DNA of 64,000 nt from Saccharibacillus brassicae. Its GTDB lineage: Bacteria > Bacillota > Bacilli > Paenibacillales > Paenibacillaceae. Below are positions 17,630-25,111 of the stretch, piece after piece. The position numbers and the translations under genes are program-made. A model generated the notes under the pieces. It saw nothing but the letters and a program-made list of their open reading frames with translations, had not been told where the DNA came from and ran no database searches. The stretch spans positions 620,001 to 684,000 of the forward strand of contig NZ_CP041217.1 of NCBI RefSeq assembly GCF_006542275.1, given 5' to 3'. The number at the start of each line of letters is the position of its first letter. Positions within the stretch are counted from its first letter, which is position 1.

Positions 17630-18888
17630 GGCGAGACTTCGCTCTCTGCCGCGTAACGAAGCCGGATACGCGACAGCGCGTCTTCGGCGTAGCTTCTGGC
17701 CTGCCGCCCTTCGCGATCGATCGCGACGACGTGGCCCAGATAGCACGCATTGTCGATCGGCGCTTCCACGAAGCGGGACTCGCAGTCCGCGAACTGGAAC
17801 CGGGCGAGGCGGGCATCGTTCGCCAGTTCTTCCGTTCCTTCCAGGTGCTCGATCAGGCCCCGCTTCGGCGGAACGAGGAACGCGATCGCGGCGCTGCGAA
17901 CGCCCCGGTCCTGCGTGTTAAGCACAGGCTTGCAGCCGAGCGCCAGATCGACGAACACGTCCAGCAGATCGAGTCCGGTGACGTGATGCACGAGTTCGAC
18001 GATGTAATTGCCGGCCGTTCTCGGATTGATCTCGACGATGCGCGGACCGTCCGCCGTCAGCATCACTTCGGTATGCGCGATGCCGTGGTCGAAGCCGACC
18101 GCTTCAAGCGCGCTTTCGACGAACAGCCGCACTTCCCCGGCTGTCTCTTCGCTCAGCTGCGCCGGGAACATATGTCCGTTCTCGATAAAATAAGGCGTCC
18201 CGGTGACCGACTTGTCGGTAATGCCCAGCGTATGAATCTCTCCTTCGCAGCAGACGCTCTCCACGCTGACTTCGCTGCCTTCCATAAACGCTTCCAGCAG
18301 CATGCGGCGATCGCGTTCCTGATCCCGGAAGTTGAGCGGGAAGTTCTCGAGGGCCGCATAGGCCATATGTAATTCCTGCGCGTCCCGAATAAGGTTGACG
18401 AACGCGCTGGACGCCAGATCGACAGGCTTGGCGACGAGCGGATAGCCGATCTCTTCGGCCGCCGCCCGCGCTTCTTCCCACCCGCGCACGATGCGGTAGG
18501 ACGGATTGGCAAGCCCCGCCCGATCAAGCGCTTCGCGCATCCGGTATTTGTTCCTGACCTGCCCCACCGCGGCGGGAAACGGACACGGAAGCGACAGCGC
18601 CTGCGCCACGTCCTTGACCGTATCGATATAGTAATCGCACACCGTAATGACGCCGTCGAACGCGTAAGGCCGCAGCTTCTCGATCAGTTCGGCCGTATCG
18701 TTCGTCTCGGCGATCAGCACTTCCTGCGCATGCGCGAGGACCGGATGCGGCGATTCGCTGCCGTCTTCCCCGTAATGGCCCGGCCTGCGGGTGACGAACG
18801 TGTACGTGTGGCCTCTTTCTTCAAGCAGCACAGGCAGCAGCCTGCCGCTCGCTCCGACCCAACTCTCGATCATCAATAAATGCGCCAT
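17626..18888 (-). CDS. ATP-grasp ligase, first gene of the Zur-controlled operon
   Basis: This 420-residue protein begins with an N-terminal Rossmann-like part (MAHLLMIESWVGASGRLL), followed by an ATP-grasp core with YPLVAKPVDLASSAFV and the metal-binding VEINPRTAGNYI. This resembles carboxylate-amine ligases of the CarB/L-amino-acid-ligase group, which form amide bonds through an acyl phosphate. A strong AAGGAGGGGG site precedes the ATG. A Zur-box sequence lies 19-33 bp upstream of the start codon. As lead gene of the operon it likely joins the amino-acid building blocks of the ligand. Confidence 0.85.
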   Translation of the reverse strand: MAHLLMIESWVGASGRLLPVLLEERGHTYTFVTRRPGHYGEDGSESPHPVLAHAQEVLIAETNDTAELIEKLRPYAFDGVITVCDYYIDTVKDVAQALSLPCPFPAAVGQVRNKYRMREALDRAGLANPSYRIVRGWEEARAAAEEIGYPLVAKPVDLASSAFVNLIRDAQELHMAYAALENFPLNFRDQERDRRMLLEAFMEGSEVSVESVCCEGEIHTLGITDKSVTGTPYFIENGHMFPAQLSEETAGEVRLFVESALEAVGFDHGIAHTEVMLTADGPRIVEINPRTAGNYIVELVHHVTGLDLLDVFVDLALGCKPVLNTQDRGVRSAAIAFLVPPKRGLIEHLEGTEELANDARLARFQFADCESRFVEAPIDNACYLGHVVAIDREGRQARSYAEDALSRIRLRYAAESEVSP

Positions 18889-18906
18889 ACTTCTCCCCCT
18901 CCTTTT

Positions 18907-18921
18907 TCGTAACGATTACGA
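18907..18921. promoter_or_regulatory. Zur box upstream of the metallophore operon
   Basis: The 15-mer TCGTAACGATTACGA is a 7-1-7 inverted repeat. It differs at a single position from the Bacillus subtilis Zur consensus TCGTAAT-N-ATTACGA. It differs more from the Fur (TGATAAT-N-ATTATCA) and PerR boxes. It lies between the likely -10 region and the ribosome site of the ATP-grasp gene, where a bound repressor would block transcription when zinc is sufficient. Confidence 0.85.
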
Positions 18922-18925
18922 TTAT

Positions 18926-18954
18926 ACACTATACACCATTCATTTATTTGTCAA
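18926..18954 (-). promoter_or_regulatory. Promoter of the Zur-controlled operon
   Basis: On the minus strand a perfect TTGACA -35 (18949-18954) is followed by AT-rich sequence with TATAGT after 15 bp, TAGTGT after 17 bp and TATAAT after 22 bp. The exact -10 is therefore uncertain. Confidence 0.6.
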
Positions 18955-19174
18955 TAGATCCATATCGCTAAAAAAGACGCATAAATTGTTTGCTGCTTAA
19001 CGAAAATCCGGGACTGTATCCGTATATGCCCTGCTTTGCAAATCTTCCGCTTTTCCTGCTCCGCTTCCCGCTGCCTGTTTCTTGCTTCCTGCTTTCCTGC
19101 CTGCTTCCTGTTCCTGCTTCCTGCTTACTCTACGCGCTCCTGCGTGCCTTTCGCGGCGCTTGCCGTCGAGGCTC

Positions 19175-19354
19175 AACGAATCGTAGTATCGCTATTTGCC
19201 CGTTTTTCGCTTTTTTGCCTATCTAACGAATCGTCATATCCTTATTGAGCGCTGGAAGGCGGTTTAAGGCGGATTTGGGGCAAATAGCGTGATGACGATT
19301 CGTTAAAATATGAAAAATCGAGCCGGAGCGAAAATAGCGGGTCAGGGTTCGTTA
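19175..19354. repeat. Four copies of a ~25-bp motif, two direct and two inverted
   Basis: Copies at 19175-19200 and 19225-19250 read AACGAATCGT... on the plus strand. Copies at 19279-19304 and 19331-19354 read the reverse complement. The first and third share about 22 of 26 positions. Confidence 0.8.
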
Positions 19355-19387
19355 GCGTAGGGCGGGGAGGCGGCGGGAGAGTCCGGT

Positions 19388-19493
19388 TTGGCGCAAAGCG
19401 GCAGGCGGGAAAAGGCAGATCGCGGACACGGGGATTCGTTGGAACGCCCCTGCGTGCGGGAAAGTCCCGTGTGGCGCAAAGCGGCAGGCGGGA
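19388..19493. repeat. 22-bp direct repeat pair
   Basis: The 22-mer that begins TGGCGCAAAGCGG occurs identically at 19388-19409 and 19472-19493, 84 bp apart. Confidence 0.9.
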
Positions 19494-19586
19494 CAAGATA
19501 CCCCCCACAATGGACACCGCCTACGGACTCCAGCCGCAAGCGAAGCCCATTCGATCCGGGATCGATGCGGGATCGCGAACGGCAGC

Positions 19587-19624
19587 AAAAAAGGCCTTTT
19601 CCCGGAAATCCGGAAAAAGGCCTT
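19587..19624 (-). terminator. Terminator after the YflT-like gene
   Basis: On the minus strand AAGGCCTTTTTCCGG pairs with its complement around an ATTT loop and is followed by TTTTTT. Confidence 0.88.
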
Positions 19625-19653
19625 GATGGATCTGATGCTGAAGTTGCAGGGTC

Positions 19654-20145
19654 TTACTCGCTCGTATTGGCACTTGTGCCCAGAATGCTGCGAATCGCGC
19701 CCAGGTCGCCGGCCGTTTCTTCCAGCAGAAGCAGCAGCGAACCGGATTGTACGGCCACGTCGTACTTCTTGGCTTCTTCCTCGCTGAAACCGAGGGCCGT
19801 GAAGTCTTCGCTCCAGCCGTTGCCGCCGTAATACGTGTCCGAGCCGATGAACTTGTGCGCCAGCTGGCCTGCCGCCACGTAAGGGCCGACGTTCGTGAAC
19901 TCGCTGCCTTCCGATCCGCTGAACGTGTCGCGAATGCTGTGCAGGAACCCTTTCGACTCTTCGGGCTTCGTGTTGGATTCCGGCGATTTGAGGTTGGTAT
20001 CTTCGCTGATCTCTTCGATATTTTGAGGGTCGCGGCCGATTACCGTAATGCGATCGTTTCCGATTCCCTGCGCTTTGAGCTGGTGGATGGCATCAAGTGC
20101 CGCCTGTTCGGTCGAAAATACGCCAACAATCGTTCGGTTAGTCAT
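19654..20145 (-). CDS. General stress protein of the YflT (heat-induced stress) family
   Basis: The protein has 163 residues. The N-terminal RTIVGVFSTEQAALDAIHQL followed by GIGNDRITVIGRD matches the YflT/GSP17M-type ferredoxin-like domain of Bacillus general stress proteins. The middle is acidic and low in complexity, and the C-terminus contains GFSEEEAKKYDVAVQSG, also typical. A strong AGGAGG site precedes the ATG. A weak SigB-like pair (GTTAAC, 13 bp, GGTTAA) lies upstream, which would suit a stress gene but is poorly conserved. Confidence 0.82.
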   Translation of the reverse strand: MTNRTIVGVFSTEQAALDAIHQLKAQGIGNDRITVIGRDPQNIEEISEDTNLKSPESNTKPEESKGFLHSIRDTFSGSEGSEFTNVGPYVAAGQLAHKFIGSDTYYGGNGWSEDFTALGFSEEEAKKYDVAVQSGSLLLLLEETAGDLGAIRSILGTSANTSE

Positions 20146-20357
20146 ATTAGAATCCTCCTGTATGGTCCTGGTCTTGATGGAAGTCCGCTTGGCTTCCTTC
20201 TCTTTTTCCTATTAACCGAATCCGGGCCAGGTTAACCGACTTTCCGACTTGAGACCCGGTCCGTCCCGCTCCGCGCATAGATATTCGACGCCGGCTTGGT
20301 TATAATTAAGATTCGAATCGCGGACCGAACCGCGAACTATAGAAGGAGGACTTCCCT

Positions 20358-20804
20358 GTGGAAACCCTACAAGCCTTATCGATCGAAAACGAAGACCAGC
20401 TGCGGCGCTGCCTTGCCGTGCGGCGGGAAGTCTTCATTGAAGAACAGAACGTGCCGGAAGAACTGGAAATCGACGAATACGACCGGATCGGCTCGTCGGC
20501 CGGGCACGTCCTGCTGACAGCCGGAGACGACGATGCGGCTGCCGGACGCTTCACGCCTTACCGCGGCGGAGCGGCCAAAATGCAGCGCGTGGCTGTTCGT
20601 TCCGCGTACCGCGGCCGGGGCCTCGGGCGGGTGCTGATGGAGGCGCTGGAACAGGCCGCCCGCCGCGCAGGCTTCCGCAGCGTCGTGCTGGACAGCCAAT
20701 GTCACGCCGAAGGCTTTTACACATCGCTCGGCTATGTCACCGTTCCCGGCGAACCGTTCTACGATGCCGGCATTTTGCATGTGCGGATGGAGAAGACGCT
20801 GTAG
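20358..20804 (+). CDS. GNAT-family N-acetyltransferase
   Basis: This 148-residue protein has the GNAT core: N-terminal RREVFIEEQNVPEELE, then AAGRFTPYR, then the acetyl-CoA binding VAVRSAYRGRGLGRVLME (motif A, Q/RxxGxG/A), and a C-terminal SQCHAEGFYTSLGY. This arrangement resembles ElaA/YjcF-like acetyltransferases. The start is GTG at 20358 behind AGAAGGAGG. The acetyl acceptor is unknown. Confidence 0.88.
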   Translation: METLQALSIENEDQLRRCLAVRREVFIEEQNVPEELEIDEYDRIGSSAGHVLLTAGDDDAAAGRFTPYRGGAAKMQRVAVRSAYRGRGLGRVLMEALEQAARRAGFRSVVLDSQCHAEGFYTSLGYVTVPGEPFYDAGILHVRMEKTL

Positions 20805-20885
20805 CGCCAAAACGCCGGCAGCGGGTTCTGCTTCCCCGCCTGCCGATCGCACGGCCTGTCCGGCGCGAACCGGACACCCATGCAA

Positions 20886-20918
20886 AAAAAGGCCGGGACT
20901 TGGCGTCCCGGCCTTTTT
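20886..20918. terminator. Bidirectional terminator between convergent genes
   Basis: AAAAAGGCCGGGAC and its complement around TTGGC give U-tracts in both directions. It serves the GNAT gene and the convergent gene at 20980-21393. Confidence 0.9.
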
Positions 20919-20920
20919 GT

Positions 20921-21001
20921 CGTTCGCTGCTTGCGGATCATCCCCGGAAGGAACGAACGTACCGTTCGTTGCTTGCGGTCTATCCCCGGAAGGAACGAAC
21001 G
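20921..21001. repeat. 39-bp tandem duplication covering the 3' end of a gene
   Basis: Copies at 20921-20959 and 20963-21001 (42-bp period) differ at only a few positions. The second contains the last codons and stop of the minus-strand gene. The first repeats the same VRSFRG-stop reading with TGA in place of TAG. Confidence 0.9.
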
Positions 21002-21393
21002 ATAAAGCGATGCTCGCGCTTGTCGAGCACGGCGCCGTCTTCGAGCGTCACCGTCTGATCGTTGTGCTTGACCAGGCGGGTGCTCGAAGCCAGCAGTTTA
21101 TCTCCCTGCCAGACCATCACGGCGGAGTTGAACAGGATCGCGTGCTCGAATTGGCGCATCGTCTTCATAACGTAGCCGATCGCGTTCGGGCGTCCCGCAG
21201 CCCGGCGGACCTCCTGCGGAAGAACGGCGATTTCCCGGATCGACATGATGTCTTTCATGCCGATTCGTACGCCTCCGGGGCTGAGGACCACGTACTGCTC
21301 TTTGTCGTTCCAGCGAATCAGGGTCCCGTAGCGCTTCGTCTGATACGGTCCTCCGTTGTCGACCACGACTTTTTTGCCTACCCAATGTTTCAA
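20980..21393 (-). CDS. Hypothetical small beta-rich protein downstream of ung
   Basis: The 137-residue protein is not recognised. It opens with LKHWVGKKVVVDNGG and alternates hydrophobic and polar residues (YVVLSPGGVRIGMKDI, ALLFNSAVMVWQGDKLLASS-like pattern), suggesting a small beta-barrel domain. The longest frame starts at a GTG that overlaps the ribosome site. The TTG at 21393, eight bases after GGAGG, fits better. It begins 24 bp after ung and is probably in the same transcript. Its 3' end is duplicated in the next 42 bp. Confidence 0.65.
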   Translation of the reverse strand: MKHWVGKKVVVDNGGPYQTKRYGTLIRWNDKEQYVVLSPGGVRIGMKDIMSIREIAVLPQEVRRAAGRPNAIGYVMKTMRQFEHAILFNSAVMVWQGDKLLASSTRLVKHNDQTVTLEDGAVLDKREHRFIVRSFRG

Positions 21394-21417
21394 AGCGCGC
21401 ACCTCCGGGCAGCCGCT

Positions 21418-22086
21418 TTACAGCGGCGGTATTTCCCAATTTATCGGCTGGATGCCGTGTGTTTCCAAATAGGCGTTCGTTTGCGAAAAAGGCCGGCTGC
21501 CGAAAAATCCGCCGCGGGCCGACAGCGGGCTCGGATGAACCGATTTGAGCACGTGATGACGCGACGCGTCGATCAAAGCTTCTTTTTTCTGCGCGTGGGC
21601 GCCCCACAAAATAAAGACGGCCGGCTGTTCCCGTTCGCCGATCGCCCGAATCACCGCGTCGGTGAAACGCTGCCATCCCAGCTTTTGATGCGACGCGGCC
21701 TGCCCTTCCCGCACCGTCAACACGGTGTTGAGCAGCAGCACGCCTTCTTCGGCCCAATGAATCAGGTATCCGTGGTCCGGGACCGGGACACCGAGATCCG
21801 AAGAGAGTTCTTTGTACATATTTCTCAGCGAAGGAGGGATCTTGACCCCCGGCAGAACGGAAAAACTCAACCCGTGGGCCTGCCCCTGCCCGTGGTAAGG
21901 GTCCTGACCGAGAATGACGGCCTTGACGGCGGCAAACGGGGTCAATTTCAAGGCCTGAAACAAAAGCGGCTCCGGCGGATACACGGTATGGGTCCGATAT
22001 TCTTCCTCGACCCGCTGCATCAACTCCCCGAAATACGGTTGATGGATCTCTTCTTTCAATACCTCGTCCCAATCGTTGCCAAACAT
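21418..22086 (-). CDS. ung: Uracil-DNA glycosylase (family 1)
   Basis: The 222-residue enzyme removes uracil from DNA in base-excision repair. The catalytic water-activating motif GQDPYHG and the minor-groove loop HPSPLSA are both intact, and LLNTVLTVREG is the uracil-binding region. Length and motif order match bacterial UDG. A GGAAAGGAG site precedes the ATG. A small unknown gene follows 24 bp downstream. Confidence 0.97.
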   Translation of the reverse strand: MFGNDWDEVLKEEIHQPYFGELMQRVEEEYRTHTVYPPEPLLFQALKLTPFAAVKAVILGQDPYHGQGQAHGLSFSVLPGVKIPPSLRNMYKELSSDLGVPVPDHGYLIHWAEEGVLLLNTVLTVREGQAASHQKLGWQRFTDAVIRAIGEREQPAVFILWGAHAQKKEALIDASRHHVLKSVHPSPLSARGGFFGSRPFSQTNAYLETHGIQPINWEIPPL

Positions 22087-22190
22087 TCGTTTCGCTCCTT
22101 TCCAAAATTTTCTATGAAAGCCCGAAAGAAGGACGTCCGGCCTTCATTACCCCAAAACGCTCCCGACGCTTCGGACGCCTCAAAACGTTC

Positions 22191-22223
22191 AAAAAGCCGA
22201 CTCTCGCGCGAACAAGAGCCGGC
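22191..22223 (-). terminator. Terminator after the RNase H1 gene
   Basis: GCCGGCTCT pairs with AGAGTCGGC (one mismatch) and is followed on the minus strand by TTTTT. Confidence 0.75.
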
Positions 22224-22301
22224 CTGGCGATCCGGTAAACGTTAGCAATTATACTAGCACGTTTGGCGGTAAGGCGCAATTTGAACCGTGCGGCGCGGCG
22301 C

Positions 22302-22946
22302 TTACTTGCGGCCGTAATCGGCTTTGATTTCGCCCCAGTCCCGCGTTTCCCATTTCATGATTTTGGTCCGGTACGGATGCGTCTCCAGCCATTCGACCGC
22401 CCGATCGACGAGCGTCCAGATCTCTTCGGTCGATTTGTCGCGCGGAAGCGTGGACGATACCCGGCGCTGCTTGACCCATTTGATCGCGTTGACCGAGTCG
22501 CTGTAGACGGACTTGCCGCTGCCTTCGCGCTCGATATGGGCCAACGCGTGCACGATCGCCAGAAATTCGCCGAGATTGTTCGTTCCTTTGGCGACCGGCC
22601 CGTGCGAGAAAATCACTTCTCCCGTCGCGGTATCGACGCCTTTGTATTCGACCGGCCCGGGATTGCCCCGCGTGCCCACGTCGACCGAGATGCTGTTGTA
22701 GTCGATCTCGCTTTTCGGGACGGCGCCGGCTCTCGGACCCGCCGTTTTTTTCGCGGTTCTGGCGGCGCCGGACCTTATGTACGGCTTGGCGCCGCCTGCG
22801 TAAGCGGCTTCGGCCGCGCTTTTCGATTCGAACGACTTATACCGGGCGCCCGGATATCCGTCCACCTGCGCTTTGCATTCCGCCCAGGTCGCATAAATGC
22901 CGGGCTGCTTGCCTGTCCAGACGACATAATACTTTGACTTGCCCAT
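22302..22946 (-). CDS. rnhA: Ribonuclease H1 with N-terminal viroplasmin-type domain
   Basis: The 214-residue protein has an N-terminal hybrid-binding domain (KYYVVWTGKQPGIYATW, then GYPGARYKSF) and a C-terminal RNase H fold. The catalytic acidic residues are visible in SISVDVGTRGNPG, NNLGEFLAI and VYSDS, with a final GEIKADYGRK. The catalytic part closely resembles Bacillus halodurans RNase H1. It degrades RNA in RNA-DNA hybrids. The start was set at the ATG at 22946 behind GGAGG; the longer frame upstream is unsupported. Confidence 0.93.
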   Translation of the reverse strand: MGKSKYYVVWTGKQPGIYATWAECKAQVDGYPGARYKSFESKSAAEAAYAGGAKPYIRSGAARTAKKTAGPRAGAVPKSEIDYNSISVDVGTRGNPGPVEYKGVDTATGEVIFSHGPVAKGTNNLGEFLAIVHALAHIEREGSGKSVYSDSVNAIKWVKQRRVSSTLPRDKSTEEIWTLVDRAVEWLETHPYRTKIMKWETRDWGEIKADYGRK

Positions 22947-23099
22947 ACGCACCTCCAGCCTCTGTCGGCCCGTTTTTGTGAAACACTTCATTATAAGGGA
23001 TGTTTTCGTCCAAATGCAACCGGAGAAGAAGACGGCGGGCCGGAAATATAGCGTTGGAAAAAAGGGCTGAAAAACGCGTTCGGCTTTTGCGCCCCACTC

Positions 23100-23119
23100 T
23101 TGTATACACTTGTATACAT
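23100..23119. promoter_or_regulatory. Tandem TTGTATACA motif upstream of the ABC exporter
   Basis: Two copies of TTGTATACA follow each other with an 11-bp period, each containing the palindrome GTATAC. They lie about 65-80 bp before the start codon, which suits a regulator site. No known factor is assigned. Confidence 0.35.
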
Positions 23120-23182
23120 CCACTTCTTATGTTAACCTATTTACATAATGATCGGTTTATTTTACCGCAAAGGAGCTGGTTC

Positions 23183-25030
23183 ATGCCTATGTCCAAAATG
23201 GGAACGCCCGCCATGGGACGCATGAAGTTCGACGAAAACCTCGAAAAACCCGATCTGTCGCCCGCCATGCTGCGCCGGATCGCGGCTTATTTTATTCCTT
23301 ACCGCAAACGGACGCTTGCCGTGCTGGCCGTGCTCGTCGTCACTTCGCTGCTCGGCCTGCTGCCGCCTCTGCTGATCCAGCAGATCGTCGACCGGGCGCT
23401 GCCCGGCAAAGACATGCGGCTGCTCTCGTGGCTCGTGCTGGCTTCGCTCGGAGCGACGATCGCGTCGGGCACGCTCGGCGTGCTGCAAAGCTATCTGAAC
23501 ACGTATATTTCGCAGCATATCGTATACGACATGAAGAACAAAATGTACCGCCATCTGCAAAGCCTGCCGCTGTCGTTTTTTTCCAACGTCAAGCAGGGCG
23601 AAGTGATTACCCGCATGACGAGCGATATCGCGGGCATTCAGGGCGTGTTCAGCGGAACGCTCGTCAGCTTCGCCAGCAACGTGCTCATTCTCGGTTCGAC
23701 GGCGGTTACGCTGTTCATCATGAATTGGAAACTGGCCCTGCTCAGCCTGTGCGTGCTTCCGCTGTTCGCCGCGCCTACCCGCCGCATGGGACGCGTCCGC
23801 TGGAAATTCGCCAAGCAGACGCAGGAGAAGCTCGCCCAGCAAAACCGGATCGTCGAAGAAACGCTCGGAATCAGCGGCTATCTGCTCATGAAGCTGTTCG
23901 CCCGCGAATCGCGCGAATACGAAAGCTTCCGCGAAGCGAACGCGGAGACGACCCGGCTGCAAATCCGCGAAGCGACGGCCGGACGCTGGTTCATGATGCT
24001 CGTCGGCACTTTCGGTTCGATCGGCCCGATGCTGATCTACCTGTACGGCGGCTACCTGTTCATTCAGGGCGAGCTCACGGTCGGCGCGATCATCGCTTTC
24101 GTGGCGCTGCTCGGCCGCCTGTACGGTCCGGTCGGCCAACTGACCAACCTGTACGTCGATATCAAGCGCTCCGTCGCGCTGTTCCAGCGCATTTTCGAAT
24201 ATTTCGATATCGTGCCGGATATCGCGGACGGTCCGGACACTCTGCCGCGCTATGCGGACAACGGCTCGGCGAACCTGCCCGAAGCCGCGGATGGCGGCAT
24301 CGAATTCCGCGGCGTCGGCTTCGCCTATCGGCCGGACAAGGCTGCGCTGCGCGGCATTTCTTTTGCGGCCCAGCCCGGCACGATCACGGCTCTGGTCGGC
24401 CCAAGCGGCGCGGGCAAGACGACGATTACGCAGCTCATTCCGCGCCTGTACGACGTGGGCGAAGGCCAGGTCTTGATCGGCGGCGCCGACGTGCGGTCGC
24501 TGACGCTGGAATCGCTGCGCTCGAATATCGGGCTTGTGACGCAGGATACGTACCTGTTCAACGGCTCGATCCGCGAGAACCTGCTGTACGCGGACGAGAG
24601 CGCGGACGAACAGCGTCTGATCGCCGCCTGCCGGGCCGCCTACATCCACGATTTTATCGAGGGACTGCCGGACGGCTACGATACGCTTGTCGGCAACCGC
24701 GGCATCAAGCTGTCCGGCGGCGAAAAGCAGCGGATCGCTATCGCGCGGGTGCTGCTCAAAAACCCGCCGGTCGTCATTCTCGACGAAGCGACGTCGGCGC
24801 TCGACACCCGCTCGGAACATTACGTGCAGCAGGCGATGCAGTCGCTGCTGCGCGGCAAGACCGGTATCGTCATCGCGCATCGGCTGTCCACCGTACGCGG
24901 CGCGGACCAGATTCTCGTCGTGGACAACGGAACGATCGCGGAGCGCGGCCGGCACGAGGAACTGCTGGCGCTCGGCGGACTGTACAAAGAGCTGCATGAC
25001 AAGCAGTTCGCGGCCCGGGAAGGCACTTAG
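23183..25030 (+). CDS. ABC exporter, fused membrane and ATPase (MsbA/BmrA class)
   Basis: This 615-residue half-transporter has six membrane segments (about residues 35-310) and a C-terminal ATPase with GPSGAGKTT, the LSGGEKQRIAIARVLL signature, VILDEATSALD and a final IAHRLSTV switch. It would work as a homodimer to export lipids, drugs or peptides; the substrate is unknown. The start is the ATG at 23183 behind AAGGAG. The YdjC-like gene follows after 81 bp. About 75 bp upstream lie two TTGTATACA copies that could be a regulator site. Confidence 0.93.
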   Translation: MPMSKMGTPAMGRMKFDENLEKPDLSPAMLRRIAAYFIPYRKRTLAVLAVLVVTSLLGLLPPLLIQQIVDRALPGKDMRLLSWLVLASLGATIASGTLGVLQSYLNTYISQHIVYDMKNKMYRHLQSLPLSFFSNVKQGEVITRMTSDIAGIQGVFSGTLVSFASNVLILGSTAVTLFIMNWKLALLSLCVLPLFAAPTRRMGRVRWKFAKQTQEKLAQQNRIVEETLGISGYLLMKLFARESREYESFREANAETTRLQIREATAGRWFMMLVGTFGSIGPMLIYLYGGYLFIQGELTVGAIIAFVALLGRLYGPVGQLTNLYVDIKRSVALFQRIFEYFDIVPDIADGPDTLPRYADNGSANLPEAADGGIEFRGVGFAYRPDKAALRGISFAAQPGTITALVGPSGAGKTTITQLIPRLYDVGEGQVLIGGADVRSLTLESLRSNIGLVTQDTYLFNGSIRENLLYADESADEQRLIAACRAAYIHDFIEGLPDGYDTLVGNRGIKLSGGEKQRIAIARVLLKNPPVVILDEATSALDTRSEHYVQQAMQSLLRGKTGIVIAHRLSTVRGADQILVVDNGTIAERGRHEELLALGGLYKELHDKQFAAREGT

Positions 25031-25111
25031 ACGGCGGACTTCCCTGTTCCCGCCAACGCGCCGCCGGCTTCGGCCCGAAACCGATTATTCATCAGACCTG
25101 GAGGGATGATT

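Larger units (their letters stand above)
18955..19586. other. Gene-free, repeat-rich interval
   Basis: About 630 bp hold no supported gene. From about 19036 to 19136 the sequence is a low-complexity run of CTGCTTCC-like units. From 19175 to 19354 there are four copies of an AACGAATCGT...GCTATTTG motif in both orientations. Two direct copies of TGGCGCAAAGCGGCAGGCGGGA lie at 19388 and 19472. No transposase or recombinase frame is present. Confidence 0.6.
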
